From NCBI RefSeq assembly GCF_019468465.1, contig NZ_CP080519.1, positions 4,355,001-4,419,000 on the forward strand: 64,000 nt of DNA, in the 5' to 3' direction. How positions within the stretch are numbered: the first letter of the stretch is position 1; each line of letters begins with the position of its first letter. This document shows positions 9,367-18,608 of this stretch, piece after piece. Made by a program: the position numbers and the translations under genes. The DNA comes from Amycolatopsis sp. DSM 110486. GTDB lineage: Bacteria; Actinomycetota; Actinomycetes; Mycobacteriales; Pseudonocardiaceae. The notes beneath the pieces were generated by a model that did not search any database, had not been told where the DNA came from, and was given only the letters and a program-made list of their open reading frames with translations.

Positions 9367-10470
9367 ATGCACATCGTCCAGCTGGCAAACTTCTACGGGC
9401 CGCGCTCGGGAGGGCTGCGGACCGCCCTGCACCACCTCGGGGCGGGCTACGTCGCCAGCGGGCACCGCGTGACCCTCGTCGTGCCGGGCACCCGGTATGC
9501 CGTGGAGACGCTGCCCACGGGCGTGCGGCGGTACTCGCTGCCGGCGCCTCGGATCCCCGGCACGGGCGGTTACCGGGCGGTCGACCCGCATCGCGTGCGG
9601 TCTGTGCTGCGGCGGCTTGCGCCGGATCGTCTGGAGGTCTCGGACCGGCTGACGCTGCGCGGGATGGGCACGTGGGCCCGCCGCAATGGTGTTCCCAGCA
9701 CGGTGATTTCCCACGAGCGTCTCGATCGTCTGCTGGAGCAGTTTCTTCTGCCGCGGCCGGTTGCGCGCGGTGTCGCCGACGTCGCCAACCGCCGGATGGC
9801 CGCCAGCTACGACACGGTCGTGTGCACCACCGCCTTCGCCCGCGCCGAGTTCGACCGGATCTCCGCGCCCAACGTCCGCCGGGTCCCCCTGGGTGTCGAC
9901 TTGGCGACCTTCGCGCCCTCGATGCGCTCGGACTCGTGGCGGCATTCGCTGGCCGGTGGCGCGGACGCCCTGCTGGTCCACTGTGGACGCCTGTCTCCCG
10001 AGAAACACGTGGAGCGCAGCGTCGACACGGTCGCCGAGCTGACGGAGTCCGGCGCCCGCGTGCGCCTGGTGATCGCCGGCGACGGGCCTCGAAGACGCGC
10101 GCTGGAACGCCGCGCCCGCGGCCTCCCCGTGACGTTCCTGGGATTCCTCTCCGGCCGCGACGAGGTCGCTCGCTTACTGGCCACCGCCGACGTCTCGCTC
10201 GCCCCGGGCCCGCACGAGACGTTCGGGCTGGCCGCCCTCGAAGCCCTCGCCTCCGGCACCCCCGTGGTGGTCTCCGCGTCGTCCGCCCTGCGCGAAATCG
10301 TCCGCCCCGGCTGCGGCGCCGCCGTCGACGACCACGCCCCCGCCTTCGCCACCGCGGTCACCGGGCTCCTGGACAGCCCCGAAGACCTCCGCCGCGCCGC
10401 CGCCCGCGCCCGCGCCGAGGAATTCGCCTGGCCCGAGTCGGTGCGGGGGATGCTCGCTGCCCTCGGCTGA
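9367..10470 (+). CDS. Glycosyltransferase family 4 protein
   Basis: A 367-residue GT-B enzyme starting 3 bp after the preceding glycosyltransferase, so the two are surely cotranscribed. The N-terminal domain begins MHIVQLANFYGPRSGGLRTA. The C-terminal nucleotide-sugar domain has HCGRLSPEKHVERSVD, VIAGDGPRRRALE and E-x7-E in HETFGLAALEALASGTPVV. It resembles glycolipid mannosyltransferases such as the PimB/PimC group, but donor and acceptor cannot be read from the sequence. Its pairing with the MgtA-like enzyme suggests consecutive steps on one glycolipid. Confidence 0.8.
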   Translation: MHIVQLANFYGPRSGGLRTALHHLGAGYVASGHRVTLVVPGTRYAVETLPTGVRRYSLPAPRIPGTGGYRAVDPHRVRSVLRRLAPDRLEVSDRLTLRGMGTWARRNGVPSTVISHERLDRLLEQFLLPRPVARGVADVANRRMAASYDTVVCTTAFARAEFDRISAPNVRRVPLGVDLATFAPSMRSDSWRHSLAGGADALLVHCGRLSPEKHVERSVDTVAELTESGARVRLVIAGDGPRRRALERRARGLPVTFLGFLSGRDEVARLLATADVSLAPGPHETFGLAALEALASGTPVVVSASSALREIVRPGCGAAVDDHAPAFATAVTGLLDSPEDLRRAAARARAEEFAWPESVRGMLAALG

Positions 10471-10480
10471 GGTTGGTTGG

Positions 10481-10520
10481 CTTTGGTTGACCTCGGCTGG
10501 CTTTGGTTGACCTCGGCAGG
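10481..10520 (+). repeat. Tandem duplication of a 20-bp unit
   Basis: CTTTGGTTGACCTCGGCTGG (10481-10500) is followed directly by CTTTGGTTGACCTCGGCAGG (10501-10520), 19 of 20 identical. It starts 10 bases after the stop of the glycosyltransferase gene. Confidence 0.85.
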
Positions 10521-10870
10521 GTTTGATACGCCGGGACCAACCTCGCTCGGACCAGTCCACTCGGATTGACCGGGGTCCCGGCCGAGCGCCGGCTTCGCGA
10601 CCGGTCCCTCCGCACCCACGCCACGGCCACGAGCGGACCGTTCGCTCCGGTTGCTCCGTACGACGGGACCGTTCGCGCTGCGAGGACGAGGGGACCGTTC
10701 GTGCCGTCGCGGACGTGCGAGAGGACCGCTCGCACAGAACCAACCGTCGCGACCGGGCCCCGCCGCCGCGACCCCCGCCCACCCCAGACCCGCCCTCAGC
10801 CCAGCCCACCTGACCAGCGCCTCAGCCACCCTCAGAGGGTGAGCTGTCCGTGAGTGTCTAGATTCGAGGC
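10521..10870. repeat. Non-coding spacer with four GGACCGTTCG repeats
   Basis: This stretch has no convincing gene. Short frames here are Arg/Pro/Thr-rich artefacts of base composition. It holds the decamer GGACCGTTCG at 10635-10644, 10666-10675 and 10692-10701, with a one-base variant GGACCGCTCG at 10723-10732; start-to-start spacings are 31, 26 and 31 bp. The last 60 bases before the menG start at 10871 must contain its promoter, but no clear -10/-35 pair is obvious. Confidence 0.6.
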
Positions 10871-11569
10871 ATGCCCCGCGCCAGTCTGGACAAGGATCCG
10901 CACGAAGTCGCCGCGATGTTCGACGGCGTGGCGTCCGGTTATGACCGGGCGAACTCGTTCATGACGTTCGGGTTCGACCGGCGGTGGAGGACCACCACGG
11001 CGCGGGTGCTGGACGCCAAGCCGGGTGAGAAGGTGCTCGACCTGGCGGCCGGGACGGGCGTGTCGACGGTCGAGTACGCGCGTGGCGGGGCGTGGTGCGT
11101 GGCGGCCGACTTCTCGGTCGGCATGTTGCGCGCGGGGCTGCACCGGAAGGTGCCGATGGTCGCGGCGGATGCGTTGCACCTGCCGTTCAAAACCCACACC
11201 TTCGACGCCGTCACGATCTCGCTCGCGCTGAGGAACTTCGTCGACACCAAGGCCGCGCTCACCGAAATACTCCGCGTGGTCAAGCCGGGGGGCCGGCTGG
11301 TCATCTGTGAGGTGTCGACGCCCACGTTCGCGCCCATCCGGTTCTTCTACCGGCGCTTCATCCTGAAGCTGCTCACGTGGGTCGGCAGCCGCTCGTCGAC
11401 GAACCCCGAGGCCTACGCCTACCTGGCCGAATCGATGCTCGCGTGGCCCGACCAGCGGGCGCTCGGCGAGATCATCGCGAGCGCCGGGTGGACGGAAGTG
11501 GAGTGGCTGAACCTCACATTCGGCGTCGTCGCCATTCACCGCGCGAAGAAGCCCTCCGTAGACTCGTGA
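10871..11569 (+). CDS. menG: Demethylmenaquinone methyltransferase
   Basis: Class I SAM-dependent methyltransferase of the UbiE/MenG family, 232 residues, which performs the final ring C-methylation of menaquinone. The N-terminal signature [20 protein letters not shown] is typical, motif I is [12 protein letters not shown] at 55-66, and [13 protein letters not shown] and [14 protein letters not shown] match the UbiE post-I motifs. It is separated by one base from the following reductase gene, so the two quinone-modifying enzymes are coupled. Confidence 0.93.
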   Translation: MPRASLDKDPHEVAAMFDGVASGYDRANSFMTFGFDRRWRTTTARVLDAKPGEKVLDLAAGTGVSTVEYARGGAWCVAADFSVGMLRAGLHRKVPMVAADALHLPFKTHTFDAVTISLALRNFVDTKAALTEILRVVKPGGRLVICEVSTPTFAPIRFFYRRFILKLLTWVGSRSSTNPEAYAYLAESMLAWPDQRALGEIIASAGWTEVEWLNLTFGVVAIHRAKKPSVDS

Positions 11570-11570
11570 C

Positions 11571-12863
11571 ATGACGATCTCCCGCCGCAGCCCGGACCAC
11601 GACGCCGAAGTGATCGTGGTCGGCGCCGGACCGGCCGGTTCCACCGCGGCCACGTACCTCGCGCGCGCGGGGGTCGACGTGCTGCTGCTGGAGAAGACCG
11701 AGTTCCCGCGGGAGAAGGTCTGCGGCGACGGCCTCACGCCCCGCGGCGTGAAGCAGCTGATCGACCTCGGCATCGACACGAGCGAAGAGAACGGCTGGGT
11801 CCACAACCGCGGCCTGCGCATCCTCACCGGCGACCTCACGCTCGAGCTCGACTGGCCCGACCTCACCAGCTACCCGCCCTACGGCGTCGCCCGCACGCGC
11901 CAGGACTTCGACGACCTGCTGGCCAAGACCGCGGTCAAGGCCGGCGCGCGCCTGTACGAGCGCACCACCGTCACCAACGCCATCACCAGCTCGTCCGGCC
12001 GCGTGGTCGGCGTCGAGGCGAAGGTCGGCCCCGAGAAGACGCCGGTGAGCTACCGCGCGCCGCTCGTGCTGGCGTGCGACGGGGTGTCCGCGCGGCTCGC
12101 GCTGAGCGTCGGCATCGAGAAGAACGAGAAGCGCCCCATGGGCGTCGCCGTGCGCCGGTACTACAAGAGCCCGCGCCACGACGACCCGTTCATCGAGGGC
12201 CACCTCGAGCTGTGGGACCGCTCGGACCCGCGCAACCCGAAGCTCCTGCCGGGCTACGGCTGGGCGTTCCCGCTCGGCGACGGCACGGTGAACGTCGGGC
12301 TCGGCATGCTCTCGACGTCCGCGTCCTTCCGCAACACCGACTACCGCGCGCTCCTGCGCCAGTGGCTCGACGGCACGCCCGAGGAATGGGGCTACCGCGA
12401 GGAGAACGCCATCGGCAAGGTCGGCGGCGCCGGCCTCCCCATGGGCTTCAACCGCACCCCGCACTACCGCGACGGCCTGCTGCTGCTCGGCGACGCCGGC
12501 GGCATGGTGAGCCCGTTCAACGGCGAAGGCATCTCCGCCGCGATGGAGTCGGCGCAGCTCGCGTCGGAGGTCGTCGTGCAGGCGCTCGCCCGCCGCGAAG
12601 GCCCTTCGCGCGAGCGCGCGCTGCAGGGTTACCCGCGCGCCGTCGGCGAGCTGATGGGCGGCTACTACCGGCTCGGCAACGTCTTCGCGAAGCTCATCGG
12701 CAACCCGAAGGTCATGCACGTGTGCACCAAGTACGGCTTGCGGATCAACAAGATCCTTCCGTTGGTGTACAAGGGACTTTCCGGCTGCTACGACGCCAAG
12801 GGCGGCGACGGCGTCGACCGCCTGATCGCGGCTCTCGCCCGCGCCACGCCCAGCCCCCGCTGA
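11571..12863 (+). CDS. menJ: Geranylgeranyl reductase-family flavoprotein, probable menaquinone side-chain reductase
   Basis: A 430-residue FAD enzyme with the dinucleotide fold VIVVGAGPAGSTAATYLARA at 14-33, the CGDGLTPRG segment near 56 typical of geranylgeranyl reductases, and GDAGGMVSPFNGEGISAAME near 308. In mycobacteria the homologous MenJ (Rv0561c) saturates one isoprene unit of menaquinone-9, and its gene lies near menG and the polyprenyl synthase, as here. Direct adjacency to menG (1 bp) supports the same role, giving partially hydrogenated menaquinone. Reduction of another prenyl lipid is possible. Confidence 0.82.
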   Translation: MTISRRSPDHDAEVIVVGAGPAGSTAATYLARAGVDVLLLEKTEFPREKVCGDGLTPRGVKQLIDLGIDTSEENGWVHNRGLRILTGDLTLELDWPDLTSYPPYGVARTRQDFDDLLAKTAVKAGARLYERTTVTNAITSSSGRVVGVEAKVGPEKTPVSYRAPLVLACDGVSARLALSVGIEKNEKRPMGVAVRRYYKSPRHDDPFIEGHLELWDRSDPRNPKLLPGYGWAFPLGDGTVNVGLGMLSTSASFRNTDYRALLRQWLDGTPEEWGYREENAIGKVGGAGLPMGFNRTPHYRDGLLLLGDAGGMVSPFNGEGISAAMESAQLASEVVVQALARREGPSRERALQGYPRAVGELMGGYYRLGNVFAKLIGNPKVMHVCTKYGLRINKILPLVYKGLSGCYDAKGGDGVDRLIAALARATPSPR

Positions 12864-13081
12864 CCCGAAGCGGTACCCCGGACAACAGACCGAACGACCC
12901 TGCTGACGTCCCACGAGCCGGTGCGCCGGTACCCGGCTGGAGCAATGGTTGCCCAGCCGGTCAGGTGGGATACGTCACAAGATCACGTCCGGATTGTCCC
13001 CGGCGACCCCGGTCACCAACCCCTTAATCGCTGGTCCCGCGAGTGCGACCTGCGCTGCACTGTCTTGGCCGGGCGGTCAAG
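12864..13081. other. Non-coding spacer after menJ
   Basis: First part of the 477-bp gap before nuoA. A weak hairpin AGCCGG (12916-12921) / CCGGCT (12933-12938) with an 11-base loop could end the menG-menJ transcript. Nothing else was recognised here. A 61-codon frame at 13043-13228 overlaps the regulatory sites and is not supported. Confidence 0.4.
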
Positions 13082-13100
13082 TTAGGTAAGCCTTATACCA
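13082..13100 (+). promoter_or_regulatory. Possible IdeR/DtxR iron box upstream of nuoA
   Basis: TTAGGTAAGCCTTATACCA resembles the actinobacterial iron-box consensus TTAGGTTAGSCTNNCCTAA. Eleven of the first 12 positions agree; the right half-site is poor. Its place about 50 bp upstream of the Rex-type operators and in front of an operon encoding many Fe-S proteins makes iron-dependent control plausible. Confidence 0.3.
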
Positions 13101-13109
13101 CGGCCCCTA

Positions 13110-13139
13110 GAGACGGCCGTGTGAGTCGCGTCCTACACT
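13110..13139 (+). promoter_or_regulatory. Candidate nuo promoter
   Basis: TACACT (13134-13139) fits a -10 hexamer, with a weak -35 candidate GAGACG (13110-13115) at 18-bp spacing. A start near 13146 would place the first Rex-type operator immediately downstream, a good position for repression. The leader would be about 195 nt. Confidence 0.35.
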
Positions 13140-13150
13140 CCCCCCATGCT

Positions 13151-13166
13151 TGTGAATCGCTTCACA
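13151..13166. promoter_or_regulatory. Rex operator 1 (ROP-type site)
   Basis: TGTGAATCGCTTCACA agrees with the Streptomyces Rex operator TGTGAACNNNTTCACA at every defined position but one (T for C at position 7). The arms TGTGAA/TTCACA are perfectly inverted. The Rex gene itself is not in the window. Confidence 0.7.
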
Positions 13167-13182
13167 TCCACGACGAGTGGCT

Positions 13183-13198
13183 TGTGAACTATTTCACA
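13183..13198. promoter_or_regulatory. Rex operator 2 (ROP-type site)
   Basis: TGTGAACTATTTCACA is an exact match to the Rex operator consensus TGTGAACNNNTTCACA, and the inverted repeat extends to 8-bp arms (CTTGTGAA/TTCACAAG, 13181-13200). It lies 32 bp centre-to-centre from operator 1, about three helical turns, so two dimers could bind the same face. In Streptomyces, Rex senses NADH/NAD+ and represses respiratory genes including nuo. Confidence 0.8.
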
Positions 13199-13340
13199 AG
13201 CACCCCGCGGCCCGACCACGGGCCGTAAGGGTGCCCTGACCCTCGGCGGTGTGACCCAGCTCCCTTAGGGTGCCGACGAGGAAGCGGACCACCACCCGAG
13301 AAGCAACCCGCAGCGGCGCGGAAAGGATGGCGAAGACCCC

Positions 13341-13763
13341 GTGCTGATGTTGCCCGTGCTGGCGCAGGCCGACCCCAGTGGAGCTGCGGCCGCGCCTGGC
13401 CTGAAGGTGTACCTGCCGCTCGTCCTGTTGTTCGTGCTGGCGCTCGGTTTCGCCACCCTGTCGGTGCTGCTGGGCCCGCTCGTCGGCCCCAGCCGCTACA
13501 ACAAGGCGAAGCTCGCGGCCTATGAATGCGGGATCGAGCCTTCGCCGCAGCCGCTCGTCGGCGGCGGCCGGATGCCGGTGGCGTACTACATCACGGCGAT
13601 GCTCTTCATCCTGTTCGACATCGAGATGGTGTTCCTCTACCCGTTCGCCGTGAACGCGAACGCGCTCGGTGTGTTCGGCCTGGTGGAGATCGCTCTGTTC
13701 ATCGTTACGGTCGGGTTCGCGTACGCCTACGTGTGGCGGCGCGGCGGCCTGGATTGGAACTGA
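13341..13763 (+). CDS. nuoA: NADH-quinone oxidoreductase subunit A
   Basis: First gene of the complex I operon; a small membrane-arm subunit at the quinone-site end. The 140 residues hold three transmembrane helices (about 25-47, 78-100, 105-127). The first loop contains [11 protein letters not shown], whose Cys-Gly-x-Glu is the conserved NuoA/ND3 loop near the quinone channel, and [12 protein letters not shown] starts the second helix. The start is GTG at 13341 behind GGAAAGG; an ATG two codons inside is an alternative. Confidence 0.95.
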   Translation: MLMLPVLAQADPSGAAAAPGLKVYLPLVLLFVLALGFATLSVLLGPLVGPSRYNKAKLAAYECGIEPSPQPLVGGGRMPVAYYITAMLFILFDIEMVFLYPFAVNANALGVFGLVEIALFIVTVGFAYAYVWRRGGLDWN

Positions 13764-13767
13764 AGCC

Positions 13768-14316
13768 ATGGGCCTCGAAGAGAAACTCCCCAACGGCATC
13801 CTGCTGGCCAGCCTCGAGGGCCTGGTCAACTGGGCGCGCAAGAACTCGCTGTGGCCCGCCACCTTCGGGCTCGCGTGCTGCGCGATCGAGATGATGACCG
13901 TCGGCGGTTCCCGCTACGACATCGCGCGCTTCGGCATGGAGCGCTTCTCCGCCACCCCGCGCCAGGCCGACCTGATGATCGTGGCCGGCCGCGTGACGCA
14001 GAAGATGGCGCCCGTCCTGCGCCAGATCTACGACCAGATGGCCGAGCCGCGCTGGGTGCTCGCGATGGGCGTCTGCGCCTCGTCGGGCGGCATGTTCAAC
14101 AACTACGCCGTGGTGCAGGGCGTCGACCACGTGGTGCCGGTCGACATGTACCTCCCCGGCTGCCCGCCGCGCCCCGAGATGCTGCTCGACGCGATCCTCA
14201 AGCTGCACGCCAAGATCCAGGACGAGCCGATCAACGCCCGCCGCGCCGCCATCCGCGCGGCCAGCGGCGCGCGCACCGAGCTGATCGCCTCGTCGATCAA
14301 GTACGCGAAGAAGTGA
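13768..14316 (+). CDS. nuoB: NADH-quinone oxidoreductase subunit B
   Basis: Peripheral-arm subunit carrying Fe-S cluster N2, the last electron carrier before quinone. The ATG at 13768 (4 bp after nuoA) gives 182 residues; the longer frame upstream is nuoA in another frame. The four N2 ligands are the tandem Cys37-Cys38 in [10 protein letters not shown], Cys103 in GVCASSGG and Cys132 in LPGCPPRPE. Confidence 0.96.
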   Translation: MGLEEKLPNGILLASLEGLVNWARKNSLWPATFGLACCAIEMMTVGGSRYDIARFGMERFSATPRQADLMIVAGRVTQKMAPVLRQIYDQMAEPRWVLAMGVCASSGGMFNNYAVVQGVDHVVPVDMYLPGCPPRPEMLLDAILKLHAKIQDEPINARRAAIRAASGARTELIASSIKYAKK

Positions 14317-15107
14317 GCCCGGTGCCCGACAACCCCGAGACCCCCGAAACTCCGCAGACGCCCGAGACCGGCGGCGTGCAGTCCAGCGCCGAGCGGCCCG
14401 AAGCCGGCCTCGAGCCGCAGGGCACCACGCCCGCGGCTCCGGTGGAGCCCGTCGTCGCCGGCCGCGCCCGCAAGGGCATGTTCGGCGTCACCGGCAGCGG
14501 TGACACCTCCGGTTACGGCGGCGTGCGCCTGCCCGCCTACAGCCCGCCCCCGGCCGAGCGCCCGTACGGCGGCTGGTTCGACGAGTTCGCCGACGAGTTC
14601 TACGCGGCCTTGGCGGACAACAAGGTTCCGGCCGCGGCGGTTCTGCAGACCACGGTCCACCGCGACGAAATCACCTTCTACGTCGACCGCGAGCACCTCC
14701 TGGAAGTCGCCCGCGTGCTGCGCGACGACACCGGCCTGCGCTTCGAGCTGCTGAGCTCGGTGTCCGGCGTGGACTACGGCGTGGACGTGCCTCAGCGCCT
14801 GCACTCCGTGTACCACTTCACGTCGATGACCTACCGGCGCCGCATCCGCGTCGAGGTCACCCTCGACGTGGACGACGCGCACGTGCCCTCGCTCGTCGGG
14901 CTCTACCCGACGGCCGACTGGCAGGAGCGCGAGACCTGGGACATGTTCGGCATCGTCTACGACGGACACCCGGCGCTGACCCGCATCCTCATGCCGGACG
15001 ACTGGGACGGCCACCCCCAGCGCAAGGACTACCCGCTCGGCGGGATCCCGGTCGAATACAAGGGCGCGGAAATCCCGCCGCCGGACCAGCGGAGGTCGTA
15101 CTCGTGA
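14313..15107 (+). CDS. nuoC: NADH-quinone oxidoreductase subunit C
   Basis: Peripheral-arm 30-kDa subunit that docks on NuoD. The GTG at 14313 overlaps the nuoB stop (GTGA); a GTG three codons later is also possible. Of 264 residues, the first 70 or so form a Pro/Glu/Thr-rich extension ([14 protein letters not shown]) absent from E. coli NuoC. The conserved domain begins around [16 protein letters not shown] and ends with the family signature [18 protein letters not shown]...[21 protein letters not shown]. Separate C and D genes are seen, not the fused CD form. Confidence 0.94.
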   Translation: MSPVPDNPETPETPQTPETGGVQSSAERPEAGLEPQGTTPAAPVEPVVAGRARKGMFGVTGSGDTSGYGGVRLPAYSPPPAERPYGGWFDEFADEFYAALADNKVPAAAVLQTTVHRDEITFYVDREHLLEVARVLRDDTGLRFELLSSVSGVDYGVDVPQRLHSVYHFTSMTYRRRIRVEVTLDVDDAHVPSLVGLYPTADWQERETWDMFGIVYDGHPALTRILMPDDWDGHPQRKDYPLGGIPVEYKGAEIPPPDQRRSYS

Positions 15108-16459
15108 CTACCAGCGAGAACATGTCCGAGATCATCGACGGCGAAGAAGAAGCCTTCGAGTACGCCGACTCGCGCGACACCACCGAAGGCCGCGTCTACA
15201 CGGTCTCCGGCGGCGACTGGGACGACGTCGTCTCCGACGCGCAGCACGACGAGCGCATGGTCATCAACATGGGCCCGCAGCACCCGTCGACGCACGGCGT
15301 GCTCCGGCTCGTGCTGGAGATGGAGGGCGAGACCGTCACGCAGCTGCGGTCGGTCATCGGCTACCTCCACACCGGCATCGAGAAGAACTGCGAATACCGC
15401 ACCTGGACCCAGGGCGTCACGTTCGTGACTCGCATGGACTACCTCGCGCCGCTGTCCACGGAGATGGCCTACTGCCTCGGCGTGGAGAAGCTGCTGGGCA
15501 TCAAGGCCCCGCCGCGCGCGGAGCTGCTGCGCGTGATGCTGCTGGAGATCAACCGCATCGGCTCGCACCTGGTCTACATCGCCACCGGCGGCATGGAGCT
15601 CGGCGCCACCACGGCGATGACGCTCGGCTTCCGCGAGCGCGAAGAGGTCCTGCACCTGCTGGAGCATCTGACCGGGCTGCGCATGAACCACGCGTTCATC
15701 CGCCCCGGCGGCCTCGCGCAGGACATGCCGGACGACTTCCAGGAGAAGGTCTCCGCGTTCTGCAAGGTGATGGACAGCCGTCTTCCCTTGTACGACAAGC
15801 TCTTCACCGGCCAGCCGATCTGGCGCAACCGGCTCAAGGGCGTGGGTGTCCTGCCGGTCGACGCGTGCCTCGCGCTCGGCGTCACCGGCCCGATCCTGCG
15901 TTCCGCGGGCCTGCCGTGGGACCTGCGCAAGACCGAGCCCTACTCGCGCTACGACGAGATCGAGTTCGACGTCCCCACCTCGACCGACGCCGACTGCTGG
16001 GCGCGGTACCTCATCCGTGTCGAGGAGATGCACCAGAGCCTGCGGATCATCAAGCAGGTCCAGAAGATGCTCGAACCGGGCCCGGTCATGGTCGAGGACA
16101 AGAAGGTCGCGTGGCCCGCGCAGCTCTCGATCGGCAGCGACGGCATGGGCAACTCGCTCGAGCACGTCAAGAAGATCATGGGCCAGTCGATGGAGTCGCT
16201 GATCCACCACTTCAAGCTCGTCACCGAGGGCTTCCACGTGCCGCCGGGCCAGGTGTACTCGCCGGTCGAGTCGCCGCGCGGTGAGCTCGCGGCGCACCTG
16301 GTGTCCGACGGCGGCACCCGGCCGCTGCGCGTGCACGTGCGCGAACCGAGTTTCGTGAACCTGCAGTCGATGCCCGCGATGGCCGAGGGCGGGCTGGTGG
16401 CCGACGTGATCGCAGCGGTCGCGTCGATCGACCCGGTGATGGGGGGAGTGGACCGATGA
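15104..16459 (+). CDS. nuoD: NADH-quinone oxidoreductase subunit D
   Basis: The 49-kDa subunit that forms the quinone-binding pocket with NuoB. It has 451 residues, with [21 protein letters not shown] near residue 55 containing the conserved His of the quinone site, then [15 protein letters not shown] and FGGWAQ-equivalent segments typical of the [NiFe]-hydrogenase-like fold. The start is GTG at 15104 overlapping the nuoC stop. An acidic N-terminal extension of about 45 residues precedes the conserved core. Confidence 0.96.
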   Translation: MTTSENMSEIIDGEEEAFEYADSRDTTEGRVYTVSGGDWDDVVSDAQHDERMVINMGPQHPSTHGVLRLVLEMEGETVTQLRSVIGYLHTGIEKNCEYRTWTQGVTFVTRMDYLAPLSTEMAYCLGVEKLLGIKAPPRAELLRVMLLEINRIGSHLVYIATGGMELGATTAMTLGFREREEVLHLLEHLTGLRMNHAFIRPGGLAQDMPDDFQEKVSAFCKVMDSRLPLYDKLFTGQPIWRNRLKGVGVLPVDACLALGVTGPILRSAGLPWDLRKTEPYSRYDEIEFDVPTSTDADCWARYLIRVEEMHQSLRIIKQVQKMLEPGPVMVEDKKVAWPAQLSIGSDGMGNSLEHVKKIMGQSMESLIHHFKLVTEGFHVPPGQVYSPVESPRGELAAHLVSDGGTRPLRVHVREPSFVNLQSMPAMAEGGLVADVIAAVASIDPVMGGVDR

Positions 16460-17318
16460 CGTACTCGACGGCAGTTCCGGAGCCGGGGCCGCACAACGCG
16501 AAGACGACGCACGCCGCGGCGGGCGCCGACACCGACGTGGTCGCCATCGCACCCGACCCGGTCGCGGCCGAAGGCATCCTGGCCGACAACCCGGCCGTGG
16601 ACGTGTTCGAAGAGGACACCCACACGCGGGCGAAGGAGATCATCGCCCGCTACCCGGTGGCGCGCTCGGCGCTGCTGCCGATGCTGCACCTCGTGCAGTC
16701 GGTGCAGGGGTACGTCAGCCAGGAAGGAATTTCCTTCTGCGCCAAGCACCTCGACCTCTCCGACGCGGAGGTCAGCGCGGTCGCGACGTTCTACACCATG
16801 TACAAGCGCCGCCCCTGCGGTGAACACCTGGTGAGCGTCTGCACCAACACGCTGTGCGCGGCGATGGGCGGCGAGGCGATCTACAAGAAGCTCCAGACGC
16901 ACCTCGGTTCCGACGACGCGCCGCTGGGCCAGGAGGAGACGGCGGGCACGCCGAACGAGCCCGGCTCGATCACGCTGGAGCACGCCGAGTGCCTCGCGGC
17001 CTGCGACCTCGCGCCGGTCATCCAGGTCAACTACGAGTACTTCGACAACCAGACGCCGGAGAAGGCGGTGGCGCTGGTCGACGCGCTGCAGGCGGGCAAG
17101 AAGCCGGCCCCCACGCGCGGCGCGCCGCTCACGGACTTCAAGGGCGCCGAACTGCAGCTGGCCGGGTTCTTCCCGGAGGACGAACAGACTTACCGCGGGG
17201 ACGTCGACGGGCCGTCGCAGGCCGTCGAAACCCTGCGCGGGGCCCAGATCGCGGCCGAGCGCGGCTGGACCGCGCCGGCGACGAAGGACGTTCCGCTGCC
17301 TGAGTTGGAGAAGAAGTA

Positions 17319-17319
<1 letters not shown>
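16456..17319 (+). CDS. nuoE: NADH-quinone oxidoreductase subunit E
   Basis: The 24-kDa subunit with the thioredoxin-like [2Fe-2S] cluster N1a. Ligands are Cys129 and Cys134 (CTNTLC) and Cys179 and Cys183 (CLAAC), the expected Cx4C...Cx3C pattern. At 287 residues it is much longer than E. coli NuoE: about 50 extra residues lie before the helical domain and about 80 after the cluster domain. The ATG overlaps the nuoD stop. Confidence 0.95.

Positions 17320-18604
<1,285 letters not shown>

Positions 18605-18608
<4 letters not shown>

Noticed and set aside
10635..10732. Possible CRISPR array
   Set aside because: Repeats are only 10 bp with 16-21 bp spacers; there are no cas genes in the window and the spacing pattern is unlike CRISPR.
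10523..10813. Short frames on both strands in the menG upstream gap
   Set aside because: Arg/Pro/Thr-rich products without a ribosome site; the same bases are better described as repeated decamers.
13043..13228. A 61-codon + frame ahead of nuoA
   Set aside because: It overlaps the iron-box-like motif, the candidate promoter and both Rex operators, and the product resembles nothing; regulatory DNA explains the region better.
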